Source: Candidatus Merdivivens pullistercoris (GTDB taxonomy: Bacteria; Bacteroidota; Bacteroidia; Bacteroidales; UBA932). Taken from it: 39,998 bases of DNA. The notes under the pieces were generated by a model. It saw only the letters and a program-made list of their open reading frames with translations. It had not been told where the DNA came from and did no database searches. Shown here piece after piece: positions 37,204 through 39,998 of this stretch. The DNA lies in the NCBI GenBank assembly GCA_017694935.1, contig JADIME010000036.1, positions 1 to 39,998 of the forward strand, in the 5' to 3' direction. The translations under genes and the position numbers were made by a program. Position 1 is the first letter of the stretch. Each line of letters starts with the position of its first letter.

Positions 37204-37899
37204 ATGGAAAGGACTGAAATAAACCACCTATGCGACATAATGGCACGTCTGATACCTTTTCCGGTATATGTAATGGAATTGGATACCGGGCACATCTTAT
37301 ATGCATCCGAAAGCCATTCGGGAGAATTTATCGGAGGCTATCCGGCATCCGATGCCGTAGACAAGGGTTGGAGGTTTCTCCATGAAATAATCAGCCCTGA
37401 AATGAGATCCTTCATTGATGATGCAATAAACGTCATAATGGATTTCTATACAAAAGACCTTGATACAGACAAAAAACATTTTACCATACCGTTCAACTGC
37501 GATATTTTAACTAAAAACAAGGCGTTGAAAGTCACCGTAAACCATAAATTCATCCCGTTCATTATAGATTCCGACGGAAAAACCACTCACATCATGGGCG
37601 TATTTTTCCCGGGAAACATCGCCCAGAAAAACACATTGGTCGCAAGAAACGAAAACGAGGGGAAAAGGTGGATATATGAAAACGGGAAATGGGAAAATGC
37701 CGCGTACATGGAATTGTCCGATATGGAAAAAATAATAATGACATACTCCATCCAAGGTATGAGCATTAAAATGATAGCCTGGAATATAGGCAAATCCGAA
37801 GATACTGTCAAGAAATACAGAAAAGCCATATTCACCAAACTGGGAGTACACAATATCGCCGAAGCCATCACCATCATACTGACGCACAAGATGCTGTAA
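37204..37899 (+). CDS. PAS-like domain plus LuxR-type HTH regulator
   Basis: A 231-residue protein. The first half (about 10-140) is PAS-like: PFPVYVMELDTGHILYASE, then a helix-rich middle, and KVTVNHKFIPFIIDSDGKTTHIMGVFF strands that I break here at residue level. The second half carries a LuxR-type helix-turn-helix, LSDMEKIIMTYSIQGMSIKM then IAWNIGKSEDTVKKYRKAIF and TKLGVHNIAEAITI, close to the canonical GLSNKEIAxxLxxSxxTVKxH form. It is an autoregulating candidate for the nearby peptide maturase, which converges on it across a 313-bp repeat-rich gap. The ATG overlaps the end of a repeat motif. The signal it senses is unknown. The base composition is more AT-rich to the eye than yicC. Confidence 0.8.
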   Translation: MERTEINHLCDIMARLIPFPVYVMELDTGHILYASESHSGEFIGGYPASDAVDKGWRFLHEIISPEMRSFIDDAINVIMDFYTKDLDTDKKHFTIPFNCDILTKNKALKVTVNHKFIPFIIDSDGKTTHIMGVFFPGNIAQKNTLVARNENEGKRWIYENGKWENAAYMELSDMEKIIMTYSIQGMSIKMIAWNIGKSEDTVKKYRKAIFTKLGVHNIAEAITIILTHKML

Positions 37900-38025
37900 T
37901 AACATGCGGCACGGTTTCGGCGCCACAGAAACGAAAACAGAATTTGCGGGAGCAACAAGACTTAACTTACATCAGCATAACTTATTAATAATCTGTTTAT
38001 TATAATATTTCTACCAATTTATAAT

Positions 38026-38063
38026 TGCTCCGGCAACCATGTAAAAACACACATGCCGGAGCA
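38026..38063. terminator. Hairpin with 10-bp perfect stem
   Basis: TGCTCCGGCA (38026-38035) pairs with TGCCGGAGCA (38054-38063), with an inner CATGT/ACATG pair in the loop. It lies downstream of both converging genes; on the plus strand TTAATTTTTATTT follows about 10 bases later. Confidence 0.65.
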
Positions 38064-38131
38064 TCGCGACTTAATTTTTATTTATACAGAACACTGAGTT
38101 ACAATAACTTACAAAAACTTAATAATTCACA

Positions 38132-38145
38132 ACTGCTCCGGCAGT
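38132..38145. terminator. Short hairpin sharing the TGCTCCGGCA core
   Basis: ACTGC-TCCG-GCAGT (38132-38145) followed by TTTTC on the plus strand. It repeats the left arm of the hairpin at 38026 and could be a second terminator or a binding site. Confidence 0.45.
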
Positions 38146-38212
38146 TTTCACAGAGGAAGTCCGCAGAAAGGCTACGCAAATGAAGTCCGCAAACAGCTCC
38201 TATTAAATATTT

Positions 38213-39496
38213 TCACACTCCATTTATAAAAGTCCTCAGCCTCGCCCTCACCGTGCGTTCGACTGCCTCCGGGGAATTGTCCGCCACACAGCCGTCCGGA
38301 TCCCCGGCTTCCAACACGTTCTGAGAACATGTCTGCAAGCATATCGGGAATATCAGGCATTCGCGGCAGGATTTGGATTTGTACTTGCACGACAGCCTTT
38401 TGATGTTTGAATCGTTGTATATGACAGTACCGTCAGGATTAAGGACACCTGCGCTATGCTTCGCCTCAAAGTTCCTCGCGGTGCATTTGTATATCAACCC
38501 GTCGTAATTTATCACAAGGCTGTTCCGTTTGTCTGCATAGCACAATCCTCTCCTGCCTGCATTGTCACCGACATCGTAACCATGATCCTTGAACTTGCCT
38601 TTTACCGCCGCATATTCTTCCCGCAATGCGGCATCTTCTTTTTCCTGCCATATCCTGTGAAACCTGACCTCGAAGCCCGGCAAGGAAGCCACATCCCTGA
38701 AATCCTCCGCCACCTGCATGAACGAGAGGATATTGTCATGAGTATAGTTGCACCTGACTGTCACAGGAAAGCCCGACCTTGCCGCATATATTGCATTATC
38801 CCTGACCTTGGCGTATGTCCCTGAACCGTCTTTAAGATGCTTTGTCTTGTCATGTACCTGCCCGCCTCCGTCGAAAGGAATCTGCAGACCGATTCTGACC
38901 CCCATGGAATCAAGCTCGTCCGTCACTTTCGGGGTAAACAGCCAAGCGTTGGTAGTCATGTAAAAATCGACATTCTTACCTGCAGAACGGCAGACATCCA
39001 AAGAATGCCGGATCAACGGCTTTATTATCTTTCCATAGTACAGCATCGGCTCGCCCCCGAAAAAAGAAATCACCATACGCCTCAGATCCGGCTCACTGAC
39101 ACTACGGTCAATAAAACGTTTTACAGCTTTCACAACATCAGCGCTCATAAAAGAACCAGAAAGGTGGTCTTCATAGCAATACCAGCACCTGAAATTGCAG
39201 TACAGGGTCGGGTTTATGGTAAGATGCAGCCTGTCCATGCTTTCTATTTCCGGTGAGAGGCCATCGATGACGGCGGCATACTCGTCCGTGTCATCATCAA
39301 CTACGAAACCTTTTTCCAAAAGTTTGTCATAAAACGCCGGATGTATCCCGCGTATGGCCTCGGGACTTGAAGAATTGTCCGAAAATATCCCGAACAGTTC
39401 CCCCTGAAGGATGAGAAGCCCGTCGGATGCGGTATTGTACAACAACATCTTGCCGTCCGGGAGAGGCAACGTATAATTGTATTTGCTCGGTTTCAT
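38213..39496 (-). CDS. Radical SAM/SPASM peptide maturase, GG-leader Bacteroidales type
   Basis: A 427-residue enzyme. Residues 1-75 form a small N-terminal, probably precursor-binding, domain. The radical SAM cluster is Cys100-x3-Cys104-x2-Cys107, followed by the SAM-contact FFGGEP (145-150). The SPASM region fits the rule exactly: Cys319, then Gly333-x4-Cys338, then Cys377-x2-Cys380-x5-Cys386-x3-Cys390, and Cys403, so two auxiliary 4Fe-4S clusters are expected. SPASM maturases make thioether, C-C or similar cross-links in ribosomal peptides. The start has a strong Shine-Dalgarno AAAGGAGT (39503-39510), unusual for this genome. Upstream on the same strand is a cysteine-rich GG-leader frame, its likely substrate. 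No transporter or peptidase is in the window. Confidence 0.88.
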   Translation of the reverse strand: MKPSKYNYTLPLPDGKMLLYNTASDGLLILQGELFGIFSDNSSSPEAIRGIHPAFYDKLLEKGFVVDDDTDEYAAVIDGLSPEIESMDRLHLTINPTLYCNFRCWYCYEDHLSGSFMSADVVKAVKRFIDRSVSEPDLRRMVISFFGGEPMLYYGKIIKPLIRHSLDVCRSAGKNVDFYMTTNAWLFTPKVTDELDSMGVRIGLQIPFDGGGQVHDKTKHLKDGSGTYAKVRDNAIYAARSGFPVTVRCNYTHDNILSFMQVAEDFRDVASLPGFEVRFHRIWQEKEDAALREEYAAVKGKFKDHGYDVGDNAGRRGLCYADKRNSLVINYDGLIYKCTARNFEAKHSAGVLNPDGTVIYNDSNIKRLSCKYKSKSCRECLIFPICLQTCSQNVLEAGDPDGCVADNSPEAVERTVRARLRTFINGV

Positions 39497-39502
39497 AGAT
39501 AA

Positions 39503-39510
39503 ACTCCTTT
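39503..39510 (-). promoter_or_regulatory. Strong Shine-Dalgarno site of the maturase gene
   Basis: On the minus strand AAAGGAGT lies 6 bases before the ATG at 39496. Most genes here lack such a site, so the maturase may be of foreign origin or strongly translated. Confidence 0.65.
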
Positions 39511-39559
39511 TGCAGGCACTACTAAATGTTTATACATTAATGTCAAATAAAGACAATCA

Positions 39560-39587
39560 AGGGCGGCATCACGCACCATACCGCCCT
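39560..39587 (-). terminator. Hairpin between precursor frame and maturase
   Basis: AGGGCGG (39560-39566) pairs perfectly with CCGCCCT (39581-39587). On the minus strand it follows the precursor stop codon by 7 bases and is followed by TTGATTGTCTTT. It can act as an attenuator giving more precursor than enzyme message. Confidence 0.6.
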
Positions 39588-39594
39588 GATAAAA

Positions 39595-39867
39595 CTACAA
39601 TTTACATGGATTTGCTGTCACAGGTCCGCTATCATCGTCATTTTCATCAACCTTTTGGACACATAAAGTATTGTACCAACATTGAGGCTTATTATTATGA
39701 CATGTCTCATTGCCGACACAATCACCATTGCCTGAACAATGATTGTTATTAATCTCGCCATCGGCGGCATTTCCACCGATGCTTGCATCGGTAAACCCTC
39801 CGAGCAGCTTTCCTTGCTCGTCATGTGAAAGCGGTTGTACGCTTTCAACTAAATCCTGAAGACTTTT
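39595..39867 (-). pseudogene. Cysteine-rich GG-leader RiPP precursor without start codon
   Basis: A continuous 90-codon frame, read from the Lys codon at 39867 to the TAG at 39595-39597, encodes a leader (KSLQDLVESVQPLSHDEQ, then GKLLGGF) and a core with six cysteines: CSGNGDC, CVGNETC, CHNNKPQC, CWYNTLC, and NPCKL at the end. The GG motif at residues 23-24 is where C39-type transporters cut. No ATG, GTG or TTG occurs in frame; three codons upstream of Lys is TAA, and the codon in the expected Met position is TCT. TCT is the last triplet of the dispersed element end that begins at 39868. The element therefore seems to have replaced the start region. A sequencing or assembly artefact is possible, since the element lies at the window edge. 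Confidence 0.8.
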
Positions 39868-39998
39868 AGAAGCTGTTTAAAATTTTTTCAAAAGTTCTTT
39901 GTGCCACCATTTCGGCATCTTTCTGCCATTTTTATCACACAATAGCGCTGCTATTCTCCTCAAAAAACGGCAAAAACCTGCACAAAAGCGTGTCTCAA
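39868..39998. mobile_element. Dispersed inverted-repeat element, copy B (left part; right end outside window)
   Basis: The left end is AGAAGCTGTTTAAA followed by ATTTTTTC, the 22-bp terminal inverted repeat found reversed at the right end of copy A. From 39901 the sequence matches positions 1-98 with 81 of 98 identical bases and no gaps, and the window stops at TGTCTCAA. The element abuts the first retained codon of the precursor frame. The central 20 bases (AATAGCGCTGCTATTCTCCT) are unchanged between copies, while the flanks vary, so the hairpin core seems conserved. Confidence 0.75.

Larger units (their letters stand above)
37900..38212. other. Repeat-rich intergenic region between the regulator and the maturase
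   Basis: 313 bp without a credible gene. It holds two hairpins (38026-38063 and 38132-38145) sharing the core TGCTCCGGCA, AT-rich stretches with repeated AACTTA/TAACTTAC words (37963-37985 and 38104-38122), and a direct repeat GAAGTCCGCA (38156-38165 and 38182-38191). Near 38192-38200 AACAGCTCCT resembles the element end AACAGCTTCT with one change. Both flanking genes are transcribed toward it, so at least one terminator is expected. Confidence 0.6.

Noticed and set aside
37900-38212. CRISPR array suggested by repeated TGCTCCGGCA and GAAGTCCGCA words
   Set aside because: Repeats are short, few, in mixed orientation and unevenly spaced; no cas genes are present.
39618-39848. A 76-codon minus-strand frame with several ATGs in the precursor region
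   Set aside because: It overlaps the GG-leader frame in another phase. Its product is a hydrophobic, Met-rich string without a recognisable pattern, while the other frame has a leader, a GG site, a cysteine core and a stop placed before a hairpin.

Overview
The window looks like a chromosome segment from a gut-type Bacteroidota, most likely Bacteroidales. The grounds are the repeated TAnnTTTG promoter elements (mostly TATCTTTG) ahead of genes, weak Shine-Dalgarno signals, lipoproteins with Bacteroidota-style signal peptides, a DUF3822-rsmD pair, a tig-clpP-clpX operon, a Bacteroidota-type c-di-AMP phosphodiesterase of the PgpH family, and a GG-leader radical-SAM peptide system. Genus cannot be fixed from the sequence; a Rikenellaceae/Alistipes-like organism is a guess.

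Layout. Positions 1-130 hold the right part of a dispersed repeat with a terminal inverted repeat. Positions 168-2237 carry a steroid 5-alpha-reductase-family membrane enzyme and an Old-Yellow-Enzyme-type flavin reductase, followed by the RNase P RNA (2243-2573). A leftward operon (6546-2628) encodes an outer-membrane porin-like barrel, a Gate-domain membrane protein and an acyl-CoA synthetase. A rightward methyltransferase follows. A second leftward operon (13571-7556) encodes an NrnA-type DHH phosphoesterase, two FKBP-like lipoproteins, a MATE exporter, a cytidylate-kinase-like protein and a serine hydrolase. A rightward trio ends in rsmD. The rsmD stop codon sits in one copy of an 11-bp direct repeat that flanks a 213-bp MITE-like element. 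A long leftward stretch then reads, from right to left: a 1000-residue TPR protein with an outer-membrane barrel protein; gyrB with a sphingolipid/sulfonolipid-type acyltransferase, an SDR reductase and pgpH; then tig-clpP-clpX, an M20 dipeptidase, pyrF and a truncated TPR lipoprotein. Positions 33137-37137 hold ftsE, nth, glnS and yicC.

The accessory part is 37140-39998: a PAS-LuxR regulator, a repeat-rich intergenic region with hairpins, a radical SAM/SPASM peptide maturase, and immediately upstream of the maturase an unannotated cysteine-rich GG-leader precursor frame (39595-39867). That precursor has lost its start codon exactly where the terminal inverted repeat of a second copy of the dispersed repeat begins. 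The same 98-bp part of this repeat lies at both ends of the window, exactly 39,900 bp apart and 83% identical.

The most notable items are the cysteine-rich RiPP locus broken by the repeat, the 162-bp inverted-repeat element and its solo end motifs, the MITE-like insertion after rsmD, the 15-bp perfect hairpin inside the start of the DUF3822 gene, the steroid-reductase pair, and the coupled acyltransferase/SDR pair.
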